A DNA stretch of 64,000 nt, taken from Chytridium lagenaria. Taxonomy: Eukaryota > Chytridiomycota > Chytridiomycetes > Chytridiales > Chytridiaceae. Made by a program: the position numbers and the translations under genes. Of this stretch, positions 21,206 through 33,294 are shown piece after piece (position 1 is the stretch's first letter; each line of letters begins with the position of its first letter). Location of the stretch: NCBI GenBank assembly GCA_025449115.1, contig JAHLKC010000076.1, forward strand, positions 62,001 through 126,000, in the 5' to 3' direction. The notes under the pieces were generated by a model. It was not told the origin of the DNA and searched no databases. It worked only from the letters and a program-made list of their open reading frames with translations.

Positions 21206-22894
21206 TCAATCCCGTCTCCCCGACTCCCCCGGCGACAAAGCCGAAGGCGGATAAGCCACATACGACGCCGAATACTTTCTCGACCCCTGACTCGGCGAAA
21301 CAGGGCTATACCCTCCAAACGCCCCATTCCCCAACGTCGCCGGCGATCCCAACGGATTCCACGTCCTCGGTGACCTCGCACTCCCACTCAAAGCCGCAGC
21401 AGAAAGCGGGGGTTCCGCCAATCCATTCGCCATAGATGTAGGAAGCTCAGGTGGCATCGACGATGATCGATTGCTAGACACAATCGAGGTGGCGATGGAT
21501 TCTCGAAGGCCACCTGATGCCCACCCACGTGTGGTGGTTTCGATTTGAATGTCCATGGGTTTAAGGAGGGATTTGGTGGCGTTGGAGTCTCGTCGACTGT
21601 CAATGGCGCCGTAATCGAGTTTAGGCGAACGCAGGGATTTCATTGTCCCATGAAGATTATCGTGGATGGATTTCAATGAATGAGCGTTTGATTTGGTGCT
21701 AGAGGTCGTGGGGTAGCGTTTCACGGTGTTTGCGCGGAACGGGTTCATGTCTCGTTTGCGTTGTTGTTTTCGGACAAAAACGGCGACACCGGCGACAGCG
21801 AGGGCGAGAACGACGCTGATGGAGACACCGATGGCGATGGGGAGGGTGGAATTGCTTGATGTGGGCGAGGCAGGGTTATTGGAGCTAGAGCCGGGAGCGG
21901 CTAAAGCAGTGGGAGCGTTGGGAACGCCACCGTCACTTGGGGCAAGAGGAGCGACTCCGTTACCGCCCAGAGTCACGGTAGCGCCGGCAGGGGATCCATC
22001 GCCGTTTAAACCGGGACCTGCCGGTTGGACTGTTGCCGGAGAGACTTCGTTATTGTTGTTGACCTAAAAGCGATGGTTGTAAGAAAACGTATCGTTAGCA
22101 GTGTGTCTAGCACATTAAATCGTTCAAGGAAATGTGCGTGATTGATGAGAAAAAGAAAATAACGAACCACACTGTTGCTGGACCCTGGTTTTCGATACCT
22201 CCAGAGTTCATCAACGCCTCAATCGCAGGGCTAAGAGGCAAATTGGCTTTAGACGGTGACGGGTTGGCAATGAGGTACGCCGAGTACTTTGGTCCAAAGG
22301 AATCCACACCGCCGCACTTTTCCCTATCCGCACACCGCACGTTGCAAAGAGCGTCATCCGTTGGAGGACACTGACGAGGTTGTAAACCCAATTAGGGTCT
22401 GTAGCTGCAACACAGGAACAGACAACCTTTGAGGAGTCGGTGGGGTCGACGGTGAGGAAGACAAAGTCGTTGACGGTGCCGCAGACTGTGGCGCAATCCA
22501 ACTAGGAGATTTTTAGAATTAGGTTCGGACATGACAAAAGAAAAAAGGATTCTTTTGACAACGGTCAAGAGGAAAAGGCCAGCTAGCTAAGCTACTACTT
22601 ACACTCTTGAATTCAGATGGTCTGGCCGAAAACTTGCGAACAAGTTTGGGTTCACGAAAGTTGGTATTGGCTCTCCATTTTCCATGGCAAGCTAATGTAA
22701 GAATCAAAAAAGTTTGGGTCAGCTACGCGCACACATGAAAAGATCAATTGGAAAACAGACTATGGTAAAAGGATGGCTGGTGGAAGGATGTCATTTGAAA
22801 ACGTACCTTTGTAATAAGCCTGAATCTCTGCTGAAACACCGTTGGCCAGCAACAATGTCGAAAGCAAGATGAGACGAAGAGGAGAAAGAGTCAT
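21206..22894 (-). CDS. 8-Cys receptor-like membrane protein (family member A)
   Basis: Exons 22894-22807, 22691-22603, 22501 to about 22168, and 22063-21206; the first two introns restore phase exactly. Met at 22894 begins a signal peptide ending GVSA before EIQAYYK. The ectodomain has eight cysteines in a fixed pattern: CHGKW, LDCATVC, VVCSCV, then LCNVRCADREKCG, followed by VDSFGPKYSAYLIANPSP..LPLSPA. A Ser/Asn/Pro-rich stalk leads to one membrane segment (LPIAIGVSISVVLALAVAG), then KQQRKRD and a cytoplasmic tail of about 180 residues rich in Ser/Pro. One base shift is needed near 22385. Related proteins lie at 32673-33294 and about 45954-48091. The predicted place is plasma membrane or cell wall interface. 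The ligand and function are unknown; no named domain is recognised. Confidence 0.8.
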
Positions 22895-24348
22895 TTTGAA
22901 TGTGGAGGAGGTGCGGGATGATGTCAATGTGGAGGATGAGTATGTGTTGACAGGGAGGATTTGGGAGAGGTAAGAAGAAGATGCTGATGATGTCGACATG
23001 GTTAACGCCAGATGGGTTCAAAGAGTCGATACAGAGAAAAGCAACAACACCAAATCAACAATGTTCTCTTGACGTAGTCCCCTTTTTGCTTGAAGATGAC
23101 GAGAAGGAGAGCAAGCTGATGAATTGAATGATCCCTCCTTTCCTATTCTGCAGACCAAAGGATGACGGCAGTGGGTGTATGTGTGTTGAGGGGAGGGGTA
23201 ACAAACAAGGGTAAGGGGGAACTAACAATTTTTTTATTTTCTGTATTTTAGTATTTTAGTTTTTGCCAAAGAAGAGTTTTGTAGTGTGGCGACGTGATAT
23301 CTTTTTGCAACGAGAAAGGGGGTGGTGGGGGGGAATGTGTGTTGGTACAGTTGGAGGCGGCCCAAAGTTGTGAGACGGAAGAGACCTGAGACTTAAGGGG
23401 GGGTGTGTGTGATGGATGTGGTGGATGAGGTTTTGAGTAAACAGTAATTGTAAAAGCTCTTTTATTTGATGAAGTGGCGCACGTAATGTGTTTTCTGGGC
23501 CTCGGCATTCAAGGGAGAGCATTATTTAATTATTGTATTATTATTTATTTATTTTACCATGTATGTATGAGCGCAGTAATTTATTTTATTTTATATTATT
23601 TTGTTATATTGTAATATTTATTGATGATGGAGTGAGTTTTGACATTCTCTTTTATATTTAATAAAGTTGAAAAAGAAAAAGGAGAGATGATTTATTTAGT
23701 ATTCTATCTATCCATCAACCTTCTTATTACATTACATATCATAGGTATTTACATCAATAGCTATTCCAGTAGTTAGTCCTTGGGTAGTCCTTATAGACTA
23801 CACCAATCACATGTATTTACGTAATTTGCCACTTTGTATCACTTTTCATGCATTTCTCTTGGGGTGTAAACACCAAGAGTAGACCAACCTCTTAAAAATT
23901 ATCGGTAGTGCCGCGGAAATGAAAAAATGGGCGAATCGAAGCAAATAAACAGATTTGAGGCGCATACCGCAGCCAATAACGGAGGGGTATTTCAGGTCCG
24001 AATCTGCAGACTTGCAGTGGATAGCAAGGGTACGATTTTACGTCGTACCGGATTTGGCGAATACAAATTAATGATTCGACGGTGAGTGTAGAGAGAGAAA
24101 TAAAGATTCCTCATTGGACTGTGCGACACTACAAAAGAATATTTTTTGTACCACACTTACACAAACTTTTGTGTTTATTTTAATTCGTTTCGTCACACTG
24201 TTACATAAGGGCAACTAAATATGTTTTCTCATTTCGGACGCACATATATTTGAAGAGGAAAGAGCTGAAGAGGAGTTTCTGATGGCGAGTTTATGAATAA
24301 ATAAATGTTGAAAATCAATCAAAAACAAATATCAGTTGCGCAACGTCA

Positions 24349-24407
24349 TGTCACGTGACACTCGACCTTAAAGGTATCAGGTCACGTGACCTCCCGACCT
24401 CGGGAGG
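24349..24407. promoter_or_regulatory. paired CACGTG palindromes and adjoining hairpin
   Basis: TGTCACGTGACA at 24349-24360 and GGTCACGTGACC at 24380-24391 are perfect 12-bp palindromes centred 31 bp apart. They overlap by two bases the perfect inverted repeat CCTCCCGA-CC-TCGGGAGG at 24390-24407. TCACGTGA is the core bound by bHLH factors such as Cbf1/Pho4 in yeasts. No gene start is nearby, so the role is uncertain. Confidence 0.4.
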
Positions 24408-25017
24408 ACTACATTAGTAAATTAGATGTGACCAAAAAAGACAAGCATTTAGCTGCGGGTATTGAATGCCTTGAGTTAGATCGTCGTCAAAGATATTTCA
24501 CCCTCCTTTGCGGTCTCCGACAGACATGGCACGTATAGTTACGATGCATATCCTGTACCGGTCGTTAAATCCTTCAACTTTTCCAGAGACAGAAAATGGG
24601 GATACATCCTTTATTGAGCTGTTAACAAATGCATACATTCTGTTGTCCATGTGTGAGCTATTGTAAGAGTGTGTAAATACTACTGCCGTCCATGTGCATC
24701 AGTGATTGATGCTAGTAATAGTATGGTGTGCCTTCAACACTCTGACCGTTTCTTTGTCCTAACGCAGTTGCCATGCAGGCCAGATCCAAAGCCAAAACAC
24801 ATGAACGCTTTTTAATGACTCTCACCTGTTACGTACTTAGAAGGCACTTATGTAGTCTTGAGGACGTTGTTGGTGCCTATTGTTTGTCTATAATTTTTAT
24901 GCCACCAAACCTCCAGATTTCTCATGCGAGCGTGTAGTTGTGCTTTGGCCCCTTTGCTCATTCATTATTCTTATACGGGGTGCATATGTCAAAAATGGTG
25001 CCATGTTGTCCTATTGG

Positions 25018-25337
25018 TTGTGAGTATACGACTGTACGTTAGTGTCAATTTTCCAATTAAATTGCGACAGTATTCTCCTCGTTGCATCTCCCTCCAAGGA
25101 CATCGTTGATATACCACAAAGAATATCACAAAAAATTAGGACTCGTTAACGATATTTTTAAGCTGGAAATTTCATCTTGTGAGTATACGACTGTATGTTA
25201 GTGTCAATTTTCCAATTAAATTGCGACAGTATTCTCCTCGTTGCATCTCCCTCCAAGGACATCGTTGGATATACCACAACGAATATCACAAAAAATTAGG
25301 ACTCGTTTAACGATATTTTTAAGCTGGAAATTTCATC
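25018..25337. repeat. tandem duplication of about 160 bp
   Basis: Copy 1 at 25018-25176 and copy 2 at 25177-25337 start with TTGTGAGTATACGACTGT and end with GCTGGAAATTTCATC. They differ by a few substitutions and single-base indels. No coding potential is seen. Confidence 0.9.
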
Positions 25338-25715
25338 AGCTCTGCGACGTTACAAGAAGACAGAAATTCATTTGACTTGGTCACCAATACTCAAGAGTTA
25401 TGCTTTGCGGCAAGTTTATCTCCTTTATTAACTGACCCGCTCTGTCAACGTGTCCCTTCACAGGCCTTTCTTTGGTCCAAAAAGGAACTCGCTTCATGTT
25501 GCATACCCGCTGGAAGTGTCCCACCTAACAGTTCTTCGGTTTTCAAGAAGTTGCGTGGTTGATTATTATTTTTCCTTTCTCTTAATAACTACTTTTCTAG
25601 CTCCAACCTCATACTCACCTTCTAAACTACACCTCTGCGGCTGTCTGTCCTACCGTTCACCATTGCACTTAACAGATACCTACTAACATGACGTTTTCAT
25701 TATATTTATGCTTCA

Positions 25716-25745
25716 CTAGGGGGTAGGCCCGCCTTCGGCGAGATT
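25716..25745 (-). terminator. Helitron 3' terminus: hairpin plus CTAG
   Basis: Read on the minus strand: a hairpin with stem CGCC/GGCG and loop GAA, a short spacer of about 10 bases, then CTAG and host T. This is the canonical replication-termination signal of Helitrons. Confidence 0.85.
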
Positions 25746-25980
25746 TTTTTTTGGACGAATTTTGCAAAAGCAATGATGAATTATATTTCAATTTTTCAAT
25801 ATATATATACAGCGATTTGCATACGGCATGGCTAGTAGATGGTTCAAAAGTCCGAATCATCATCCAAAGCTCCTCGGAAGTCTCCAGTAGCTAAAAGGAA
25901 GCAATGGGTGGTGAGATTGATGTAGAGGTTTGTTTCACCAGTCCGGGACGATTTTCCTCTTTTCATTGTCACAGGAACCA

Positions 25981-26823
25981 TCAGAAGATTACCTCTCGTG
26001 GAGTAACCGCAATGGTGTTCTTGGTCAGAGCAGTTGGTTTGACGTAGAAGTTTGAAGTGGTCGCATCATAGACTGGGACTGTTTGGTTAGTTTTGTTTTG
26101 GTTTTGCTTACATGGTATTTGTTGTCCGGTTCGGTTTTTTGAAAATGTAGTCATAGTGATTCCGTAATCACTCATTCTGATTTCTGGTGAGTTCGTTTTT
26201 TCGCAGATTGTTCTGAATATGTCTAAGTGCCCCGTGGTTGGCTGAAGAGCGATCAGGTATCTGTCGCCTTGTCCTCGGTTGAAATCTCCTTTGAGTTCCA
26301 CTTTGAGGGCTGCACCAATTATATAAAAGGTGAGGTCTTTGTTTGATATCATCACATTGTTGTTCGACACGGTGGCAGGAATAGTGGAGGATAGGATGGA
26401 TACGGTTTCAGGATTGGTATTTTGGAGGATCAGGAGTTTTTCTGTAAGGGAGTGAAGTAGGGATACGTTGAGACCAGCGGCGGAGGTTTCAGGTGGAAGG
26501 GGATTTTTGATGATTTTGCGCTTCATCAATTCCACGGTTTCTATTTTCGGTTTTTTGTTTGCTTTGTCTATAGTGCCAACTTCCGTTCTTTTTCGTTTTG
26601 GTTCCAAAGTTTGTTGGGATGTTGAAGATTCCAAGGGGTTATCTGCAGCAGTTGCGTTGGGAGAGTGTGGGTTTTCTGAATCAGGTGTTTGGAGGTTCAT
26701 GGATTTGAGGTCGTTGGGCTGAGGAACGGAAGTTTCACTATCCATTTTATTTTTTTTTGGGTGGAGAATTTCTTCGATGGTTCCCTTTTTTCTTCTTTTA
26801 TGTTCGAAGTTCGTGTCTCCCAT
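25981..26823 (-). CDS. unknown Helitron-borne protein (280 aa)
   Basis: An intact frame from ATG 26823. The N-terminal 115 residues are polar and basic, with nuclear-localisation-like clusters (KRRKKG, PKRKRTEVG, KKPK, MKRKIIK). The C-terminal 165 residues look globular (LNVSLLHSLTEKLLILQ, LTFYIIGAALKVELKGDFNR, RYLIALQPTTGHLDIFRTI, SDYGITMTTFSKN). No family is recognised. It lies downstream of the Rep-helicase gene on the same strand, within the Helitron ends. Some Helitrons carry RPA-like single-strand binding genes at similar places; an analogous role here is only a guess. It could also be a captured host gene fragment. Confidence 0.7.
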   Translation of the reverse strand: MGDTNFEHKRRKKGTIEEILHPKKNKMDSETSVPQPNDLKSMNLQTPDSENPHSPNATAADNPLESSTSQQTLEPKRKRTEVGTIDKANKKPKIETVELMKRKIIKNPLPPETSAAGLNVSLLHSLTEKLLILQNTNPETVSILSSTIPATVSNNNVMISNKDLTFYIIGAALKVELKGDFNRGQGDRYLIALQPTTGHLDIFRTICEKTNSPEIRMSDYGITMTTFSKNRTGQQIPCKQNQNKTNQTVPVYDATTSNFYVKPTALTKNTIAVTPREVIF

Positions 26824-27002
26824 TGTTCCCTTTTTTTATATGTCTTTGTATTCGTTTTGTATATAATTAGTCTCTCTATAATTTTTGTTATCTTCTCAAG
26901 TTTTTCGTAATGGTTTATTTCCTTTGTTCCTATATTCTATTCTCTTTTTTTTATTTTATTTTACATTAAATTGGTTTTAAAGTATGGTCTTTATTTATTG
27001 AC

Positions 27003-30000
27003 TTAGCACTTCAGTATATACAACATTTTTTCGTTCGTTGCAACTTTTCTTCTGATATTGCTAGTTGCTTGGTTTGTTGCTCTTGATAATGCGACATATA
27101 GTTGACCGTGAGTAAAGACAGGTTCGGGTAAGTATATTCCAACAACCGGAATTGTTTGACCTTGTGCTTTATTGACGGTAAGGGCATACGCGAGTTTTAT
27201 CGGAAACTGTTTTCGTCTCAACGTGAAAGGAAGGCCGGATGAAGATGATGATGACATCGGAATTCGTGGAATAAATACACGTTTTCCTTTATGTGATCCG
27301 ATCACAATTTCCGCTTCAATTACGTTTCGATGGAGTTGTTTGCAAATAAGACGTGTGCCATTGCACAACCGCAGCCGGTGGATCAAGATTACGTAATAAT
27401 ATGATAGGGCTGTGTTGTTTCAAGCGAAGTTGGTGGGGCGATATTCCGGAAATCTCTAAAGTATTTAGAAATTCGATTTGGTATAAACCATTTGGATCTT
27501 CAGGCACTGAATCAAAACTGGAGTATATCGTCTCTTCCCCCGGTAGAAGCTCGAGAATTTTGCTGTTTAAATGATTTACGTATTCGTTGCGTGTGGCCAA
27601 AATAGCTCGATCTACTATCCATCTCGGATTGCGATAATGAGAATGAATATCGGAAAAGACAAAGTCTATCAATTCTTGTTCGGCGTCGGATAAAGTGTCA
27701 GGAGTTGCAGAAATTATTATAGAAGGTGGTATTTGAATACGACCTTCTTCATCTCTTTCTTCGTCACCATTTCCGACACGCAAAAGCCATTGACGAAAAG
27801 AAGCATCGTCCGACACTCGCATATTTTGTCGAAGACGAATTATATGAACGTCATGCCATATATATGATCGAGAAAGTGAGCTACTGATAATTTGTTCCCT
27901 TGATCCTTTTGGGATGACTGTAAGAATCTGACGAAAGTCTCCGCACAGAACTATGGTTTTCCCACCAAACATCTTTTCACTGTCTGCCAGATCTCGAAAG
28001 GTTCTATCTACCGTTTCGAAAACATGCTTGTGCATCATAGGCGCTTCATCCCAAATAATAAGTCGGGTTTCGTGTAGCAACTTCGCAGTTTCACTATTTT
28101 TCTTAATGTTGCATGTTGTCGCGGTATCTGTATCGAGGGGAATTTTAAATCTTGAGTGCGATGTGCGACCTCCGATCATATTAATTGCAGCGATGCCCGA
28201 CGATGCTGTGGCAAGTGCAATTTGGTTTCTATTTCGAATCGTCGCGAGAAGACATGAACAAAGAAATGTTTTTCCAGATCCTCCTGGACCATCGATGAAA
28301 AACACTTCTCCCAAGTTTTCTTCAACACTCGTCATTATCGTTTGAAATGCCTCGCGTTGATCATTATGAAGACGTTATATCCATTAAGATGCTCTTCTGG
28401 AATGGCGAGATTCAACTCTTCACGAATAAGTACAGGCAAACCGTCTATAGAAGATATTTGGTCAAGCGTGGGAAGATCAAAATCGTCAATATTTCGATGA
28501 TGTTGTTGAACTATGTTGCTGATATGTTGGAGCACGGCTTGTTGGCGGAGCTGATCATTCATGATTCCTTGATGGAAAAAATCTTCAGACATGGCTTCCC
28601 AGTAGTTATTCCAAAGGTCAATAACTGATGCGGGCTCACAAAACACTAAAAGTATTGCAAATAGCTGTCTGAGCGCATATGGAGACTGGAAAATTACGGC
28701 TTCTTCCATGCAATCTGTAACGTGAGAATCCGCTTCTAACAGATGTAGCTCTTGTGCAGCAGCTTTAAAGGTTGGGAAAGGCACGCCATTGACTGTTCGG
28801 AGAGATTGAAAACTTGTAGGTCCGCGTACATGCAATAAAAGTAAACGTAGAAAATATCGTTCACCCTCAGAAGGATGAACTGTATACATTCGTCCAACAG
28901 CATAATTCCGTTGTCTCCAAACCCACTTTCTTCCTGTGTTTTGCCAAACGAAATGTTCTGGTAATTCTGAGTACGTATAAACGCGAGCAGATTCGTCACG
29001 TTGATTGAGAGTGAAAAATTCGGTCAACATAGTTTTTCGTAGTCTCTCATCGTTTGCAATAGTTTGAAGATCGGCGGACTCATTATAGACAACGTAATTA
29101 GCATTCGGCAAATGCACTTGAAGTCTATACACAACAGGAGATAATTCACCAAGGGTGAAACTAAAAATTCGCCAACATGCTTCCGGTGCGGCAATCCATC
29201 GAGTGTCAACAAACTGTTTAATCTCGTCGGATGAACTAACTTCTACGAAGGCACTATCATGACCTTGATAATATGTTAATGGAAGAACGGCTTAATAACG
29301 AATACCTTTTAAAATATACTTATACAAATACTTAACCGCTTTAATACTGCTGCAAACTTCGACGTTTATATGGCAGTTGAACTTTACGCTAAGATAGGGA
29401 TTGTAAGGAACTACCCATCGATTATCCAAGTTTACTCCATGTTTTCTCACTCTTCGTCCGTCATCTCGTCTACGATATAATGGATATGAGTCCCTTCCTT
29501 GCGTAGTAGCTTCTTGAAATTCACGGGGATACCGTTTCGAACAATGCCCATTTTGCATGCATGCACTATTAGGTCTAAAAGCACCACACGGTCCATGAAC
29601 CATGTGATCGGAAACGACTGCGTATAATTGAGGTTCTTCTTCCCGATCAGGAAATTCTGCGCGAATTACAGCATCGTAATCATCAGCCGTGGAGAATCGA
29701 TGATGTGGAGCAAGAATGATTAACAGGTGCACATGAGGTAATCCTCTTTTCTGAAATTCAACGGAGTAAGCCCATGCTATCACGTCACCAAATATTTTCT
29801 TGGTAACAATCTCGTTTTTGAGCTCCTTCACTTTCCCGTTGAAAACTCGAACCACAACATCAGGTCGATCTTGCGCTGACTGATTCGGTAGTAATTCTCG
29901 ACGAATCTCCCGCCAGTTCGGATTACACGTCATCGTAACAAATAAAGATGGTTTTCCAAACTTCGCAACAATCTTCATGGCATCTTGGTATCGTTGGTGT

Positions 30001-31440
30001 AAATACCGTGGACTACCAACAAATGACGACGGTAATACTGTTCTCCCAACATTTGCGGCATCTGTTTCCCCGTTCTGTACTGCATCTTGAATACCAAAAT
30101 ATAAATCAGATCGAATCGCGTCTTGCTCACGTCGAAGATAATTTAAACGCTCAGATTCTATCTTAACATAATTATCAACCACATATTGCTGCAACAAACG
30201 CCCGCCGCGAAGAATTAATGATGTAGACTCGTCTCGTAACTGAAGCTTGAAACAATAATAATCGCGACTTGTAACTTTTTTGTTTTGACGATTTAAAACA
30301 TTAGGAGACCATCCTTGATCGCCGAAAGGAAAGAATAATGGATATTGCATAGCGTCATATGCACCGGAAAGATCCGATATTCGTTGCAATTGATTATCAA
30401 AAGGCCGCACAACAACTTCACGGTTCATTATACCGGAAGGATTATGTCCTTATGTGAATGTTAGAATTTATACATAGAAAGTTTATATACCATCAGTCCA
30501 TAAGGCGGCAACCTGTGACGCTTGAGGTCTATTATACCGTCGTTGATCAAGATTCGGAATATCAAGGCGTAAAGACAAAGAAAACCCATCCAAATTGGGA
30601 AGTTCTGCCGCGGAACGAAAGACGGAGATATATGGATTCACATCACGTAACAAATTCTGTAATGTCCGAACTTTAACGGGATCCAAGTCTGGGAAAACGT
30701 CCATTCTATGATCGAATTCGTGTTCGGTATCAAAGAAATATAATTGTAAAAACTTTGGGCGTTGATTTCCATCAGGCAGTAATGATCCTATCCTATGATA
30801 AATAGAACCATGCACCCGAAACGTATATACTCCATCCCGACCATTCGCCAATTCTATATCCAATTGTACTCCCAATGACGTAAAACCAAAAAGGGAATTA
30901 TAACTCCGAATGTTGCGACAAAACTCAGTATTATTAGAGAAAAGCTCCAAGAGATACGGAGGAGGAGACGACGATGGTAACGAAATCTTGCCCCCATCAC
31001 AACAAAATAACGGTGACTCCCAAGGAAATCGTCGAGCAAAACAGTATTCACATAAAACAGCAGGCGGAAGCAAATGTTCAACATCTGTAGGTCCCTCGAA
31101 AAAAAAGCAAGCTAACCGAGCACTCCCATGTCGTCTTCTATAACGCTCTCTACGTATACGCCGAATTTCCTGTCGCACATTTTCACTTTGAGCTGCTCGT
31201 TGACGGCGACGTCTATCAGTATTGGATTGCCTACATCCGTATCACTATACATATTCATTGAACTAAAGAACCTCTCAGTCTCTCGCTGCACATCACTCTG
31301 CTGATGTCGTCGACGTCTTCGAGCAAAAGTGTTTGCTTCGCGCCGACTTTGTCGAACCGAATCCGTCTCTTGACTATCAAATCAATACCACTTCCCACGT
31401 CATTCAATACCTTGAATCCATCCACCGTAACCGTTTGCAA
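27003..31440 (-). CDS. Helitron Rep-helicase (RepHel)
   Basis: N-terminal Arg-rich segment (31440-31180). Zinc-binding region CEYCFARRFPWESPLFCC at about 30990. Rep domain at 30428-29292 with FVTMTCNPNW, PHVHLL (HUH pair H232, H234 of that frame) and YLYKY, supplying two tyrosines four residues apart. PIF1-type helicase at 28335-27003 with GPGGSGKT (Walker A), IIWDEAPM (Walker B), GDFRQ, KLAYALTVNKAQGQT and YVALSRA. Two 42-bp introns (30449-30490 and 29293-29334 approx.) restore WTDG|HNPSG and ILKG|HDSAF, the latter matching the usual KGHD motif. One-base frame changes remain near 31215, 28350 and 27350. The protein nicks and unwinds DNA for rolling-circle transposition in the nucleus. Confidence 0.92.
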
Positions 31441-31651
31441 CAAACTACGGAAATATTTATAAATAACCCACTATATGATTCCCCCACCGTCTCAAAACAC
31501 GGATAACAACAATAACATCATCAATTATTAAAATTCTACTTTTTTTTATTTTATTTGTTCACGTGGGAACGACCCAATGAATACGATCCGTTAACCCGCC
31601 AATAAGAATGGTCGGTGAGGACGGACACCATTAGAATTTTATAATATTAGA

Positions 31652-32672
31652 TTTGCACTATTCTACTCGCGCCGACATTGACTGGGATACGGATTCATCC
31701 TGCCTCCCACATGACCGCAGAAATGTGCTGGAAATTCTGTAACATATATCCCTCATCGTCTTTTTATTTGATGCCTTTGCCTCCGTCCCGTTATATGTTT
31801 TCATTCTGTATCAGATTAAAAACGCATACACGCATAAACGTATAGTACTAACACCCCAAGAGATCTCGGCGAAGCCCTACCAGTAATATTATGTCAACGC
31901 GCCTCATCTGTGTAACATGTGCGCCACATGTTTTTTATGAAATATATAATATTTATTAAATATTATTATTATTATTATTTGTGCTGACAGTATTAGTGAG
32001 TGACTGCTGACATGCTCCTCAATTATTCATCAAATATCTACATATGTAAATACACTTTAAAATATTATTATTATTAAAAAGTGGGTGAGTGCCAAACAAC
32101 ACCTAATGCTTAAGGGCATCATGGAAATTTATATAAAGATAATATCATGAATGACGGATGGGATCGATGGATGAAAAAAAATACGGAATTTGTATTCATG
32201 ATGGTTGGCATGGGCGTGTATGAGAATGTGTTCAAGTGTGTGGATGGGTGGGTGATGGTGTCTTTAAAGAAAAACAACAAAGTCTAGGTAAAAAAGTAAA
32301 CCAATCCAAACAAACCAAAATAACAGCTATAAAACGGATTTTGTAATAATCGACCGAGAAAAGGTGGGGGGGTTGAGAGCGACAGGTAGAAGAGGTGACT
32401 AAAAACCGGTACAGAGAACAAAAAAGTAAATACATGAAAAAAAAAAGAGGAAGGGGGTAGACGTGTGGGTAAACCGAGAGATATGATTTGGGGTGATGAT
32501 GCAGAGGGAATAATATGAAAAAGAGAAAACATATATGACAGGGTGAGGGCGACAGCAAAAGAAAAAAGAGCGCCGCATCCACAAGAAACGCCAATGACTT
32601 TGAAAAGAAAAGGGAGGGAAAGGGCGTCCCACGGAAAAGAATGAGAATCGATCAAAAGAGAACGGACCATCA
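31652..32672. other. intergenic, A/T-rich
   Basis: No gene is seen. There are ATT microsatellite stretches near 31960-32075, and purine-rich sequence from 32400 that makes spurious Phe-rich minus-strand ORFs. The right part is the 3' flank of the minus-strand gene ending at 32673. Confidence 0.65.
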
Positions 32673-33294
32673 TCAATACTTCATTCTCTTCCCACCACAG
32701 CTCCCAGAATACTCTCCCTTCTCCACAGCCGCCGGACTCAACTGCTGAATAGGCTTATCAGGGCTCGGGTTATCAATGATGTACGAAGCATAATGTATCC
32801 CAAACTTATCGACCGCTCCACACATTTGTCCATCGGCGCATCGCATGTCAATGCACCCGTTATCGTTCATTCCAGGAATGTTTTCAAGGTCAAACACCCA
32901 ATTCGGGTCTTCTTTGGAAATGCAGTTGCAGCTGGCAAGGGAGACGGTGGAAGGGTTTTGAGCGAAATCGGCGGGTCCGATAAAACACATAGTCGCCAAT
33001 CTTGTTCCCAAAGTATTGGCTGCATCGGATAGCACAGTCAATCTAAAAGAACGATACAAGGTGTTAAGAAAAACCAGGAGGACTCTAATCAAGTGTACTC
33101 ACCACTGTGAATTCTGCGGGTTTGGCGGTAAAGATCTGGACCATGTCGGGGTACTTGAAGCCAGTTTGGAACTCCCAGTTTCCTCTGCAAGCTTTAAAGT
33201 AAGCTTGGATCTCGGCGTTGACGGTGAGAGGCGCCATGGAGAACAAGAGAGCGGGGGCCAAGAGCGCCATAAGCTTTGACGATACTGACAACAT
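32673..33294 (-). CDS. secreted 8-Cys protein (family member B)
   Basis: Exon 1 is 33294-33103 and exon 2 is 33042-32673; the 60-bp intron has GT-AG ends and keeps phase 0. Met at 33294 starts a signal peptide ending LTVNA before EIQAYFKACRGNW; a Met 16 codons upstream is an alternative. Exon 2 opens with IDCAIRC, then after a one-base shift at a TTTT run (about 33000) reads SCNCISKEDPNWVF, CIDMRCADGQMCG, VDKFGIHYASYIIDNPSP and QLSPAA. The eight-cysteine order is that of member A. There is no membrane segment: the protein ends 21 residues after LSPAA with SGSCGGKRMKY, so it should be secreted, unless a downstream exon was missed. Unlike A and C, it has no intron before the CRGNW motif. Function unknown. 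Confidence 0.75.

Larger units (their letters stand above)
22895..25715. other. intergenic region without recognisable genes
   Basis: About 2.8 kb, increasingly A/T-rich, with only short ORFs of biased composition. It contains two CACGTG palindromes and a hairpin (24349-24407) and a tandem duplication (25018-25337). The first few hundred bases should include the promoter of the leftward gene starting at 22894. Confidence 0.65.
25716..31651 (-). mobile_element. autonomous Helitron, 5.9 kb
   Basis: On the minus strand the element begins TCTAATATTATA (31651 leftward) and ends with a short GC hairpin (CGCC-GAA-GGCG, 25730-25740) followed by CTAG at 25716-25719. The flanking host bases are A before TC and T after CTAG, the A|T insertion typical of Helitrons. 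Inside are a Rep-helicase gene and one extra ORF of 280 codons. Only about three apparent one-base frame changes interrupt the main gene, so it may be recently active. No flanking duplication is expected or seen. Confidence 0.92.
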
